From Trichosphaerium sp. ATCC 40318 (lineage: Eukaryota; Discosea; Flabellinia; Trichosidae), in NCBI GenBank assembly GCA_038496445.1, contig JALMLS010000064.1, positions 248,001 to 312,000 of the forward strand: 64,000 bases of DNA, read 5' to 3'. Below are positions 54,072-64,000 of the stretch, piece after piece. The notes below the pieces were generated by a model. The model was not told where the DNA came from and did not search any database. It saw nothing but the letters and a program-made list of their open reading frames with translations. The number at the start of each line of letters is the position of its first letter. Positions within the stretch are counted from its first letter, which is position 1. Made by a program: the position numbers and the translations under genes.

Positions 54072-56317
54072 TCAAACATCAGCGATTTTACCTGACTCTT
54101 CAGAAGAAGTGCCATCAGATCCCTTTTCAGTTATTGAAGCTTTCAATTCTTCTGAAGGTTTATCAGACATCTTTTCAGATGCTGAAGCTTTCTCGTCTTT
54201 ATCTTCATCAGAAGGTTTATCAGAAACCTTATCGGTTGATGAAGCTTTTTCTTCGAATCCATTGGTTTCATTTCCACTAGCTGCAGCATCTTTTCCTTGT
54301 TGGCTCAATGCTGGAAGGTATTGTGCAGCTGGAAGAGGATACTTTTTTGAGTAATATCTCATCTTCAGGGATCCAATATAAGACACTGTGAAAAAAAATG
54401 CTAGCGAAACAGTCACAAGAACTAAAGAGAAGACATTAGTTACATTGATAAAAACCAAGTCAACTGCTGGGCTGGATGTCCAGTATGTAAAAATATGTCA
54501 TGGCGAACGTACCAACAGTTGTGATTATCAAAGGCACATTCAAAGGTACAATGATACAAGCGAGCACAAACTGTGTAACATCCGTAATGTATACAAAAGA
54601 AGCCAATACTTGTCTATGCAAGAAAGATGAAACAAAGGCTCCCACGGGAGCACCTATTGTTACAATAGGTACAGACGCCTAATTAAAACTATTAGAAAAG
54701 CTATACATAACAATAAAATGTGAAGCTCGAAGTGAAGGCAACTTACCGCCCAAAAATGCCATGTTTCACTTGCAATACCATTTTCACCTCTCATTACTAC
54801 AGCTCTGTAAAAAAATCCAGCGCACGTGTTAATTGCCATAAGCACAACTACAATCTTGTTAGTTTTGTTCCATACTTTCTTGTTAATAAGTTCTTACCAG
54901 AAGTGGGTGTGGCGGTCTTTTCTGTGACACGATAGTACAGCGTCAGAATAGAGAAAGTTGCAATATCCAATCCCGAGCCTGAAATAGCAGATAGAACACC
55001 ACCTACAACGCCAACAAAGAATAAAGATATCCACTGAAGTACACTAGGATTCTTTATTGTCATGTGAGTGCGTCGGTGACGCTGACAGTTCAAGTAAAGG
55101 AGGTTCAAAGCGAAAGCAAGCCAAATGCTAAAAATAATGGATTTAAGTACTTGCTGATTTGATGGTTGTCAAAGTACCTCACAAATACCATCTTACTGTA
55201 ATCAGAAGGCATGGCAGGTGCTACCCACTGCAATCCTATTATAACGCCGACAAGTCCACCAATAGTGCAGAAAATAACAGCCGTTTTCTGAATAAAAAGT
55301 CAAAACAAGGTGTTCGAACAGAAACTGTTTTTTTCATTCGTTGCGTACCTCAACGAGTAGTTTGGAGTACCAAATAGTGAATGACGCAGACGTCATTCCG
55401 ATACTTTGAATCATAAGAGAAAAATCACGTGCAACTGATGCAGGAAGGCCTAAAAGAGAGCATTAAGCCTAACAACCCCAAGAACAATAAAAATAAACCA
55501 AAAAACAAACCAATTCATAGAGAAAAGCGAGAACGCACCCAAAATTAAAGTCATTACAGGAAATGCAATAGATCCACCTCCTTCAGAAGTAGCTCCCGCT
55601 ATCATTGATCCAAAAAGCTAAACAAAGGAGACAACATTAGTGAACAACCAAACGAGAAAAATGAACATCTTTCAAGATATTGAACAGGCAAATGAACATC
55701 CCAAAACCAACAAAAAAAAGATAGCACTTTAGCAAATAGGACTTGTCATAAAAATTAAAAAGTTCTTTGTTTTCGAATGTCGTACCATTGTGATAGTTAG
55801 TTTCCATCCTGGAACGCCAGTTTTAGGTTCTTTCCCAAAAGCCTTCCAGTTATTCGTTGCTGTCATTACTATGCCCCATATGACGCAAACGAGTATCAGT
55901 GGTACTACCACAGTTACCCAGTAAGGTCTTTGGTACCAAAAATTGGCTGTAAACCAGTTAGCGTCCGCTGGCGGGGCCTCTTTTGGCTTTGTAAGTGTTT
56001 GCCCATAGAAGAAGTACTTCTTGAACCACTCCGTAGGAGTACGCCAAGACTTTGGGTCTTTCCATCGATGTTTGACAACAGGAGCGCCATCTTTTTGAAC
56101 TTCCAATGGTTGTTTAAGTATGTATTGTACATCACCATTAGACGCTTTCTCCATCGATGGCTTCTCTGTTTCTAGAGGAGGAGCTGTACCAGTTGAATCG
56201 GTAACCTGCACGAGTGAGAATTGCAAACAGGGAATAAGCAAACCGAAGAGAGGCTGGTCATCGTGTATACTGAGTACTAGAATAGTGTAATTACCTGTCA
56301 AATGCCTTGAACGTCAT
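54072..56317 (-). CDS. TauE/SafE-family membrane transporter
   Basis: TauE/SafE proteins are multi-helix carriers linked to export of sulfite or organosulfonates; plant and protist members are poorly studied. The N-terminal half is a polar region with PSMEKASNGDVQYILKQPLE and then helix WVTVVVPLILVCVIWGIVM. Then FGSMIAGATSEGGGSIAFPV and MTLILG give the family 'G...GtlvGiGGG....P.l' repeat. Helices FSLMIQSIGMTSASFTIWYS, AVIFCTIGGLVGVIIGLQWV and ISLFFVGVVGGVLSAISGSG follow, then TIGAPVGAFVSSFLHRQVLA (family 'GaplGa'). The C-terminus is a Ser/Glu/Lys-rich tail ending GKIADV. About eight introns. The exact start is unclear: an ATG at 56317 exists, but its exon does not join in phase with the next frame. 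Confidence 0.7.
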
Positions 56318-56651
56318 ATTCGATCAAACCAGCTGTTCAAGCTTTGAAGACCTCCGTACATTGTTCCCTAATGTACTAGAAGTTATATTACTTAGAAATA
56401 CGATAGCAATTAAATCATTGCAATTACCAAAGCGAGACTTCTGTGAACGGAGGTGCTTGGTATTCTCGATATCGCGTAGTATCAAATCGCTACAGGTTCC
56501 ATGGAAACAGTTGTACATCGTTGTGGTGCGTTGTTCTATCTATAATAGTTCATCGGGATCAAGGACCAGATTTTGTATTTGGTCTGCATCGCTTGCAACT
56601 ACACTTACTGCGAATAGAACGTTGCGCAATAACGCTATAGAGCGACAATAG
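56307..56651 (+). other. Open frame without ATG, possibly remnant of a gene
   Basis: A 114-codon frame begins without ATG and contains an LRR-like string FPNVLEVILLRNTIAIKSLQ. No splice structure or homologue recognised. It overlaps the start of the TauE gene on the other strand, so it may be chance. The rest up to 57000 shows nothing supported. Confidence 0.2.
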
Positions 56652-57000
56652 TACATCGACATTCGATAAAAACGCGTATGTACACGCAGTTAACAAAATA
56701 TTAGAAGTTTGTTTCAGTACGGGTTTTTTGAAGCTCAAACCAAGCTCACATCTACTGTTCAAATGTAGAAGCTAGGATGCCAATGCGCAATAGTCAAAAA
56801 GACTGCTATTTAGTACAATCAAGGTATCCGCTGAATCATTCCAAGCACAAAGCGCGGAAAACAGAAATCACGTGCGAACCAAAAAAAAAGCGGGGAAATG
56901 GAGTAATTAAGTTGGCCTAGAACCTAAGGAGCCTTCATTTATTACGCTGTATACCAACAACAAAGCCTGGCGAATTCCTTTTTCGAATCTAGACGTAAAA

Positions 57001-57980
57001 ATGGTACGAGCATACAAACTATTTCGCTTTTATCGCAGTTTTGTGCCAACAACTCTCTTAGGTGTCAAATTCTTTAGTAATCTTTGTTCTTTTCGCATGC
57101 GCTTCGTCTCTCGCACTATCTCTTGACCCAAGTGCACCGCCTGGAAAAAACTTTGTCCTTTCTAACTGGAAACTTACTCTTCCTGATGCTTCAGTATCAA
57201 ATATCTTACCTGCGCAGGTAAAAAGTCAAACCTAACTTTTCCGAAGAAATCTCTTTTTTTTTTGTTTGATTTTTTTTTGTAGTTGTCTGGTGGATACGAG
57301 TCTCAGTATTTCTACACTGATAAATCCGATGGATCTATGACATTCTGGACACCAGCATACGGTGGACACACGCCCAATACTGAATACCCAAGGTCAGAAC
57401 TCAGACAAAGATGCAATCCATCCAGCGACGATTACGTACGAACAGAATTGCGTGCTCCGATGCCAGTTCTAACTTCTGTCATATGCTAGAACTGGAAAAT
57501 TGCCGACAGGAACACAATGAAAGCAACTCTTAGAGCAGATAAGAATGTGACAGCTGAAAAGACTGTTGTACTTCAAATTCACTCATACAACGGACCGCCA
57601 TTGATAAAGGTAGAATGGACCAGTAAGGGAGACTTGTATGCTTTGTACAAGAAGAACCACGCTGGTGACGACGCTCCTAAAGTGCTCTTGGGAAAGGTGA
57701 GTCTTAAACAGAATTAAAACTTAAAAACACGTGCGCGTAACTGCCTTATTAGGTCGGGAATGATAAGTTTGATTTTGAAATAAACGTCGATGCTGGCATA
57801 TTAGAAACATACTTAAACGGAAACAGAACGCTCCAAGTGGATGTCAGTAGTTACTGGAGTGATTACACCAACTTCTTCAAAGCCGGGAATTATCTCCAAT
57901 CTAACACTGGCGATCAGTACTCGATAATTCATTTCTATGCTTTGGCTATAACTAATACTGGTAATTGTGCTAAAGACTAA
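57001..57980 (+). CDS. Secreted alginate lyase, polysaccharide lyase family 7
   Basis: Cleaves alginate by beta-elimination. The ATG at 57001-57003 forms its own 3-nt exon, followed by a GTACGA intron to about 57060. Exon 2 begins VSNSLVIFVLFACASSLALS (signal peptide), then KNFVLSNWKLTLPDASVSN, the usual PL7 start. Later exons hold the PL7 motifs in order: PRSELRQ (catalytic-face R-S-E-L-R), LQIHSYNGPPLIKVEW (Q-I-H) and FFKAGNYLQSN (the 'Y-F-K-A-G-x-Y-x-Q' motif with the catalytic Tyr). Length of about 240 residues fits a single PL7 domain. In a bacterivore it would help digest bacterial biofilm or algal polymer; bacterial or fungal transfer is plausible, but four introns show it is adapted to the host. 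Stop 57978-57980. Confidence 0.85.
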
Positions 57981-58362
57981 TCAATAAAACGCTCTATCAC
58001 CTCATTCCTATACTTGTTTTCTTTGTTATCCTGCATTTTTTAGAGATAAAAGTGCTTTGAGGTTGCCATAGTGAGGTTTGATTCCCAACGCAAGTAGTTC
58101 AAGAACAAATATCACCATAATTACCATACTAGTGTATCAAACAATCTAGTTTGTTGGTGTGGATTGTAACAAGAAAACTTTGATGTATACTTTTTTTTCT
58201 TGTTTTATTTTAAACCAGAATATACAACACCTCAGTGCGCTGCTACAGCCACTAAGATGTTTTGTCTTTCCTCCCAACCGCTGTCTTAGTTATGTAAAGT
58301 CGGTAGGCAAAGTAACCTTTAATTCTAAAACCAGATAATAGTTTGCTACAAAACACATGATT
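57981..58362. other. Intergenic, convergent ends
   Basis: An AATAAA signal follows the lyase stop. No other feature supported. Confidence 0.4.
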
Positions 58363-61300
58363 TTACACAATATAGCCAGAAACTTCGTTAAACTGCCAGT
58401 TATTATCCCAGAATCCCGTAGCCGCTACACCGCCTGTACTAGTGTATCTCGCACTACTTGTGAGAACAACTAAAAGAAAATTATGAGTTTGTTGATTTAA
58501 TTACAGAGCAAGCAACTTACGATAATCAGGAACTGTCATTCCGCTTTGGTTAGGGAAAACCTTTGAGGCAAGCTCAAATCCTGGAAAGTCGACACCAGCG
58601 ATGACCATAACGAGACCTTGAGATTTCCAAGGACCAATAAATATAGTTCCAGTACCAGGAGACGTCTTCCAACCAATACTGATGCCGCTTGATGATAATT
58701 TCACTAAATAGTTGTTTTTGATAATGGTTTAATTCGATGTTGTATTACCTGGTAGATCGTTCTGTAATTTAGATGTCCATGCGTTGTCATCAATATTACC
58801 AAGAAGTATAAGATTATACTTATCAGCATCAATACTGCTCAACTCAGTGTCCGCAAAAACTTGAACTAAAAAAAAAGTTGGAAAAAATAGAATTGTTTTG
58901 TTTGCACAAAAAACACGTTTAACAACACGTACCATAACCACCAGAATAAAGGAACCAATCATTAGCTATGATTGTAGCATGTGATAAATATTTTTCCCTC
59001 AAAGAATTATTCTGAGTTCCATAGACAATAGCAAACTTCTTTTCGAGTACTTTTGCAGCAGGTCCGTACTAGAAAGTTACAAGTCATTGTGGGCTTTATT
59101 TTAATTTTTACGGCGTACCTGTTCTGGTGTACGTTCACCACTATTTAAATATGCATTCGTATCACAAACCTTCCAAGGATCACCACGATTAAGTGCACAA
59201 AAATGTACTTTAGGGTAGTGGTTTCCTTGTGAGAAAAAAATCAGAAAAAAGATCTCTCATCTTTAAAAACTCCTTGTTATTTTGCAAACTGTTTTAAAAA
59301 AAGCAAAAGAAAATCCTTGCTTTGATTGAAACTTCTAAAGGTCGCTCAAGTCACCTATTTCTGGTGACACCAAACAGAAAAGTTTGATTTGAACGATATT
59401 TTTTTCGTCCGCAAAAAAATACTGTACCTGCGACTTGCATTCTCTGGCCGCTCTCACTGTCTACAAAATCTCTTGCTGGACCTGATATACTTTAACCTTG
59501 ATACTATTTAAATAGTGTTCAGTACCTCTAGAGTCTTCAACAAAGCCAAAACGTCTGACATTACTTGCTTCTATTGTCCACGAATCTGGCGTATTTTTTA
59601 TAACTTTTATAGACGCTTTTCTAAAAGGCACATAAAGTTGAAGTATTTGTATTGAACCACGTGATCCAGAGCTACCAGGATTAACTGTCACTGTAGTAAA
59701 CTCTTTAGGAAACTCGGGGAGAGGCGCGGCGAGGTGCTTAGTGAAGAATGCCTTGTAAAATAGTAAACCAAAGGGAAAAGCGTTTTTCTTCCTCGAACCT
59801 GGATTTGAGCATCATCCATAGCACCATCCCACCAATGGTGTTCATTAGGTATTTCAGTTATTTCAGGTTCAACAAGACTTCCTCCTAGTTCTCTAATAAT
59901 ACGAACATTCCTTCTAGAATTCCAAGGAGGCACATTCTCATCCAATGCACCATACCTTGCTGCAAAGAAGTCAGTAGCCACCCCACACATGTAACGTAAC
60001 ATACCAAGAAGAGGGATACCAACCATATTGCCTGCGTATACATCTGTATCGTACTCGGTGATTGCAGATTCGACCATACCACGCATAATTTTATCAACAT
60101 GTGCAGCACCAACACTATAATAAAGAATATAAGATAAATTGATGAAAAAAAAAAAACTTAACCGCACCGAGTTGCCATTGGTACATATCTCTCCAATGCT
60201 ATAAACCCAGCAGCTGGTGCAGCTCCAAGAGCTTTATCTGGGTAATGACTAACATATAGCCAGGTACCTGCACCTCCCTAGAAACAGTTTTAAACCAATA
60301 AAAGGAGACATTGTTATCAGCCATACCATTGAATGGCCAGCGTAAAGTACACGTGAGGTATCAACAGAATAAGCTTCTTTTCTCCTTTCATCAAGTCCTG
60401 GGAGTTTCTCTAGTGCTTCAAGAGCACCAAATGAATTGAGTTGACTATGGTAAAGTCAAAAACAAGAAACTCTTACTTTTTGAGTACCTTGGACCATGCC
60501 AATCGAATCCCCATGGCTTTCTTCCTTTGTTTCTCGTCAGTTTCTACAATACATTAAGTAGTTGTACCTGTTGGTAACAGTATCCAGGCATTCGGTTGCT
60601 TATTAAAGGCTCCGACCCAAGCATCGCTAGCAGCGTCTACACCCGCACCATGAAGGCCAAACAGAACCTGAAAAAAAATTCAGAATTTACTTCAAGACAT
60701 TTTCCTTTAGTTTGTTCTATTACGTACTGGAGAACTTCCTGATGGTGCTGTTGGTGGTACAGCCTTTTGATAAAATAATTAGTATATTGTAAAGCAATTG
60801 TTTGTTTTTCTCTTAGACGTACAGCAGCGTATTGAGATGAACCATCATAGTCTTCAAAAGTAAACACAAAAGCATGTCCCAATGGTTTACAATTTATACT
60901 GAGGTCAATACGCTCCTGTGAATGTGCTCCAACGTATAGAGACATTGACCCAGTGATAGAACACAAAGCTAGAGTACGATTTAAGAATATCAAAACAAGG
61001 GCTTCAAGTACGTACCTTCGGCACTAATTGAGATAGAAAACGGTAAGTCTATGGACTGTCCAGGTACTAGCGTAAACATATTGCTTCCAACAACAATCTA
61101 CAAAAATAAAGGTTAACTTGGTATACAGAAATCTAGATGCTTACACTGCTGTTGGTTGATCTGACATGCACATTTTGAAGCATTTCACCAGCAACGTTTA
61201 TGATTCCAATAGAACCAACAGATCCCGCTAACTTAGTTCCATAAATCACATCTGTTATAGCGTCTGGCACCATTGGAGCAGAAACTATCTATACCGAACA

Positions 61301-62401
61301 TAAATTAGACTGGTTTTTTGTAGAATAGCTCTTTGTGTTTACCTGTAGTTTCTCAGTGGCTGGGACGGGTTTGATATCAAGTGAAAAAGTAACGTTTGGC
61401 GTATTTCCATACGCTCGAGTGGAGCTGAAGAGCTTGACGTATATAGTATGCTTCCCAGCGGTTAGGGGAACTAGAATCGAAACGAGTTAGTAGAGTTTTA
61501 GGGAAAGGAGCGTAACCTGATGAATAGAAGTTAGGTTCTTCTATCCAATCACCATGGCCGTGGTAACCGTCAGGTCCATCAATCCAGAATTCTTTTGATA
61601 CCTTCAATTGAATCAAGTAGCTGAGATAGTTAATTTCGCTACGTGGAAGATAGTGCGTACTTGCCGGTCTCTGCAACTTCAAAATCTCCAATAGCATAGC
61701 CTGTTTGTTGTAAGTCAAAGATATTTAACAAGTGTCTTTCGAGTGCATGGGTAAAACCGTAAAAAAAGTTGATGTGAAGATCTGCTCAGAGACACGTTTA
61801 AAACGAAAAGGTATTACAATCTATAGCCGTAAAAAAACTCTAAAAACCAAGATAAGGGCGTTCCAAAACGATTTGACACAACCCAGATCTTAGTTTGTAA
61901 ATTGATAAATTGGTAACCTTTCAAAGATATTTTACGCTACCTTGCCACAAGAGAATAGCCCATCCGTATGGTCCTTGTAAAAAACTTTGCTCCCAATAGT
62001 TGAAAGATGCTTTTACTGTACCATCTTCACAGGCTGCAGTTGTCCACGAAACCTACAAAGAACATGTTAACGAACATTACAAAACATGTGTAAAAAAGAT
62101 TGAGTGCCGTTTTGAGCAAAAAACTTACCTCGCCTCCTGGACCTAGTTCACTCGGATATTTTGTTTTATCTGCTCTAGGTATTTTAAATATACCACCAAA
62201 AGCTTCAAGTGTATCACCTAGAACTTCTCTCATTCCTTGATAGTATTTTAGTTAACGTTAAATACACGTTTTGTTACGTTAGAACTGTCAAGTACCTCCA
62301 GGGAACGGGCCAATAATATCAAACGTTGTTGGGAGCGATATAACAGAACCAGCACATTTTACAACCAAAAGTGCCAGCAAACACAAAAGTACACACTTCA
62401 T
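58363..62401 (-). CDS. Secreted alpha/beta hydrolase (S9 / depolymerase-like)
   Basis: A large secreted enzyme of about 900 residues in about 18 exons. The start at 62401 gives a signal peptide (MKCVLLCLLALLVVKCAGS). An N-terminal beta-rich region follows (LPTTFDIIGPFPGG, ASFNYWEQSFLQGPYGWAIL, WIDGPDGYHGHGDWIEEPNF, AGKHTIYVKLFSSTRAYGNT). The hydrolase core begins ALCSITGSMSLYVGAHSQER, then VLFGLHGAGVDAASDAWV (oxyanion region), ILLPTG, NRGKKAWGFDWHGPS, and the nucleophile elbow YAGHSMGGAGTW with catalytic Ser. EHHWWDGAMDD supplies a likely catalytic His. The C-terminal part (KFAIVYGTQNNSLREKYLSH, ADKYNLILLGNIDDNAW, LVMVIAGVDFPGF) ends EVSGYIV with TAA at 58363. Fungal secreted S9-like or esterase-like proteins share this order; the substrate is not predictable. 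A LINE tail sits 18 bp upstream of its ATG. Confidence 0.75.
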
Positions 62402-62497
62402 TGACGTGTTTTTTGCTGTTTTTTTTTTTTTTTTTATGAAAGTGGGTATTTGACGAGTCAAAGTTCCTCAGAGTCCTTAATTGGATCGCACGTAAGT

Positions 62498-62549
62498 CAC
62501 GGCGGCGGTAGCCGCCGTGTACCTTTCCCAAGGCGTGCAGAGCACGCCT
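62498..62549 (-). repeat. Two perfect hairpins in the LINE 3' untranslated region
   Basis: CACGGCGGC/GCCGCCGTG (9 bp, loop GGTA, 62498-62519) and AGGCGTGC/GCACGCCT (8 bp, loop AGA, 62531-62549) lie between the stop codon and the A-tail. They are much G/C-richer than their surroundings. Such 3' structures are often the template recognised by the element's own reverse transcriptase. Confidence 0.75.
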
Positions 62550-62638
62550 CTTACATGGGGTTAGGTAGTCTGAGTCAACCCACTGTTTGTCCTTTCAGGT
62601 AGGTCTAGACCTTCCCCAGAACGGTTTAAGTATTAGAT

Positions 62639-64000
62639 TTATGTGATAGGTGGTTCTGTAAACCTCCTATATATTTCATCCATTTCAGGGCATTCTACAT
62701 ACTCACTCGTAAAATATTTCCACCAGTCTTCATGTTTAGTACACCTAGACTTGTATATCTCGTGTAAATTTCCCACCAATATTGTTTGCACTTCTCGTAG
62801 AGTACGATATACCATTTTGTCTTTGAAACCTTGTTTTACCATATCTTCCCGAAGACCTTTAGGTATATATGCCTTAGCTCCAAGCTCTCTGACCACTTTT
62901 GTGGGCGCATATTTCACTCTATAGTTAACAAGGTCATTGGCAGATGGCCAAAACCTTTTATAAACTACACCTGGCAAGTTATCATCTATGACTTTTTTAA
63001 TACGTTTTGCACTACGAATTCTAATGTGTTCATGTTCCACACAGTCTGCTAGTATGTGCATAGTAGTCTCTTCCGCTGGACAGAAAATACAAGTGCTATC
63101 AGAGTACTTTCTAGAATCAACCCCTTTCCACCCTTTGACAACACGGTCATGCATCATGCTTCTACTACACAATTTATTGTTTCTAGCTTTAAACAGCACC
63201 ATGTTGCTTTTAGACATAGAATAGTCTTCCTTACCACCATTAATGACAGAAAGCTCCATATCTGCCATATGCATTATAGGACGACGATTAACCAACTCTG
63301 TTGTAGCATTTTCTTTGTGTTTATTATCTATGTACTTACGTATATTACCCTCAACAAGCTTCATATCTTTATCATATATGGAGAAGTCCAACGGACCTGT
63401 AATAGGCTTCCCTTCAGGTACCATTTCATTACGACCCATATTAGCCAGTAAATCTGCTTTCTCATTACCTTCTAGCACCCATTCTAAATCCTCTCCAAAC
63501 ACTTCCTGTAACTTGTCCATTTCATTCTTCAAAGCTTCTAGTTTTTTAGGTCGTTTCTTATATGCTCTGAGTTTATTGTCGTAGTGACTAGGAACTTTAT
63601 GCCATGACACATCACCACCACTGTTGGCCCTAAGCAACATAACCTCTCTAAGTTCTTTAATAATAGCCGCATTGGGCGAGAAGGGACACACTTTATCAGC
63701 TGTAGCGACTTTAATGACATATGTAGAATCTGTAATTAGTCTGAGTTTATATTGCATGGGAACCACTTTAAGCGCTATAACCGCCGCTTCCAGTTCCGCT
63801 GCGTCAATGTCTTGTTTAGTTGTAGCTCGACACGCAACATTACTCCTATTTTCAAATCCGAAGTAAACACCTACTCCAGTGGAATTACCAGCAGCCATAC
63901 GTATTCTAGAACCGTCAGTCCATACACACACTGCATCTTCATGCCATGTCCACTCTTCCGCTTCAGATGATCTGTATACACAGGCATCTTCCCTGACAAT
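62639..64000 (-). CDS. LINE ORF2 C-terminus: RNase H and zinc-knuckle (partial)
   Basis: The frame is open from the right edge to TAA at 62639-62641, so the start is outside the window. An RNase H1 domain is seen: VWTDGS (first Asp), AAELEAAVIAL (Glu), RLITDSTYVI (Asp), then VSWHKVPSHYD and EGNEKADLLAN (the last metal-binding Asp). All catalytic residues are present. After about 150 further residues comes a C-x2-C-x8-H-x4-C knuckle (CIFCPAEETTMHILADC), common at the end of LINE ORF2 proteins. It ends RRFTEPPIT. It works in target-primed reverse transcription; RNase H removes RNA from the hybrid. Confidence 0.85.
   Translation of the reverse strand: MVREDACVYRSSEAEEWTWHEDAVCVWTDGSRIRMAAGNSTGVGVYFGFENRSNVACRATTKQDIDAAELEAAVIALKVVPMQYKLRLITDSTYVIKVATADKVCPFSPNAAIIKELREVMLLRANSGGDVSWHKVPSHYDNKLRAYKKRPKKLEALKNEMDKLQEVFGEDLEWVLEGNEKADLLANMGRNEMVPEGKPITGPLDFSIYDKDMKLVEGNIRKYIDNKHKENATTELVNRRPIMHMADMELSVINGGKEDYSMSKSNMVLFKARNNKLCSRSMMHDRVVKGWKGVDSRKYSDSTCIFCPAEETTMHILADCVEHEHIRIRSAKRIKKVIDDNLPGVVYKRFWPSANDLVNYRVKYAPTKVVRELGAKAYIPKGLREDMVKQGFKDKMVYRTLREVQTILVGNLHEIYKSRCTKHEDWWKYFTSEYVECPEMDEIYRRFTEPPIT

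Larger units (their letters stand above)
62419..64000 (-). mobile_element. Non-LTR retrotransposon (LINE), 3' part
   Basis: Orientation is minus, with the 3' end at the left. A 17-T run (62419-62435) is the poly-A tail. A 3' untranslated region with two strong hairpins (62498-62549) follows, then the C-terminal part of the ORF with RNase H and a zinc-knuckle (62639 to the edge). The reverse transcriptase itself lies beyond the right edge. The coding part is intact, so the copy may be young. Confidence 0.8.

Overview
The window is AT-rich nuclear DNA of a free-living unicellular eukaryote. Genes are compact and intron-dense, with introns mostly 50-100 nt, short intergenic gaps, a tRNA gene and a 5S rRNA gene. 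The mix of secreted bacterivore-type enzymes (alginate lyase, secreted alpha/beta hydrolase), many F-box genes, a BTB-armadillo fusion, PEX12, BTG/Tob and Lingerer-type proteins, and repeat proteins resembling those of amoeba-infecting giant viruses suggests an amoebozoan-type protist. That assignment is inference; no marker here fixes the species. Introns very often begin GTAC (GTACGT, GTACGC, GTACAG) rather than GTAA or GTAT.

Layout, left to right. 0-12 kb holds housekeeping genes: CDC123, a FAD oxidoreductase, a BTG/Tob protein, thymidylate kinase back to back with CDP-diacylglycerol synthase (33-bp shared promoter), RNPS1, a secreted protein and tRNA-Val(AAC). 12-17 kb holds a decayed MORN-repeat gene, an intronless F-box/LRR gene with near-identical repeats, a 261-bp MITE with target-site duplication, and an F-box/WD40 gene. 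17-25 kb holds PEX12, a 2-oxoglutarate oxygenase, a UBE2D-type ubiquitin-conjugating enzyme, an RPA34-like Pol I subunit and a rolling-stone-like membrane protein. 25-34 kb holds F-box/LRR and F-box/SPRY genes and several unrecognised genes. 34-43 kb is accessory: two MORN_2 genes, a truncated third copy, secreted proteins including a double PAN/Apple protein, and a gene with three copies of a 'YWN...DWY...GG' domain. 43-53 kb holds 5S rRNA, a KCTD-type BTB plus armadillo gene, a Lys/Ser-rich probable nuclear protein and a Lingerer/UBAP2-like RNA-binding gene with three copies of a 54-nt element in its introns. 53-64 kb holds a TauE/SafE transporter, a PL7 alginate lyase, a secreted alpha/beta hydrolase and the 3' part of a non-LTR retrotransposon whose poly-A tail ends 18 bp upstream of the hydrolase start codon.

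Themes. Ubiquitin: an E2, at least four F-box-type receptors and PEX12 (a RING ligase) lie within about 20 kb. RNA processing: RNPS1, the Lingerer-like protein, intron-encoded small RNA candidates, unusual 5' splice sites and start codons isolated on 3-5 nt exons. Secretion: five or more signal-peptide proteins lie in the right half. Coordinates of intron-containing genes span start to stop; exon structures were worked out by eye from splice sites and reading-frame continuity and have not been checked against transcripts.
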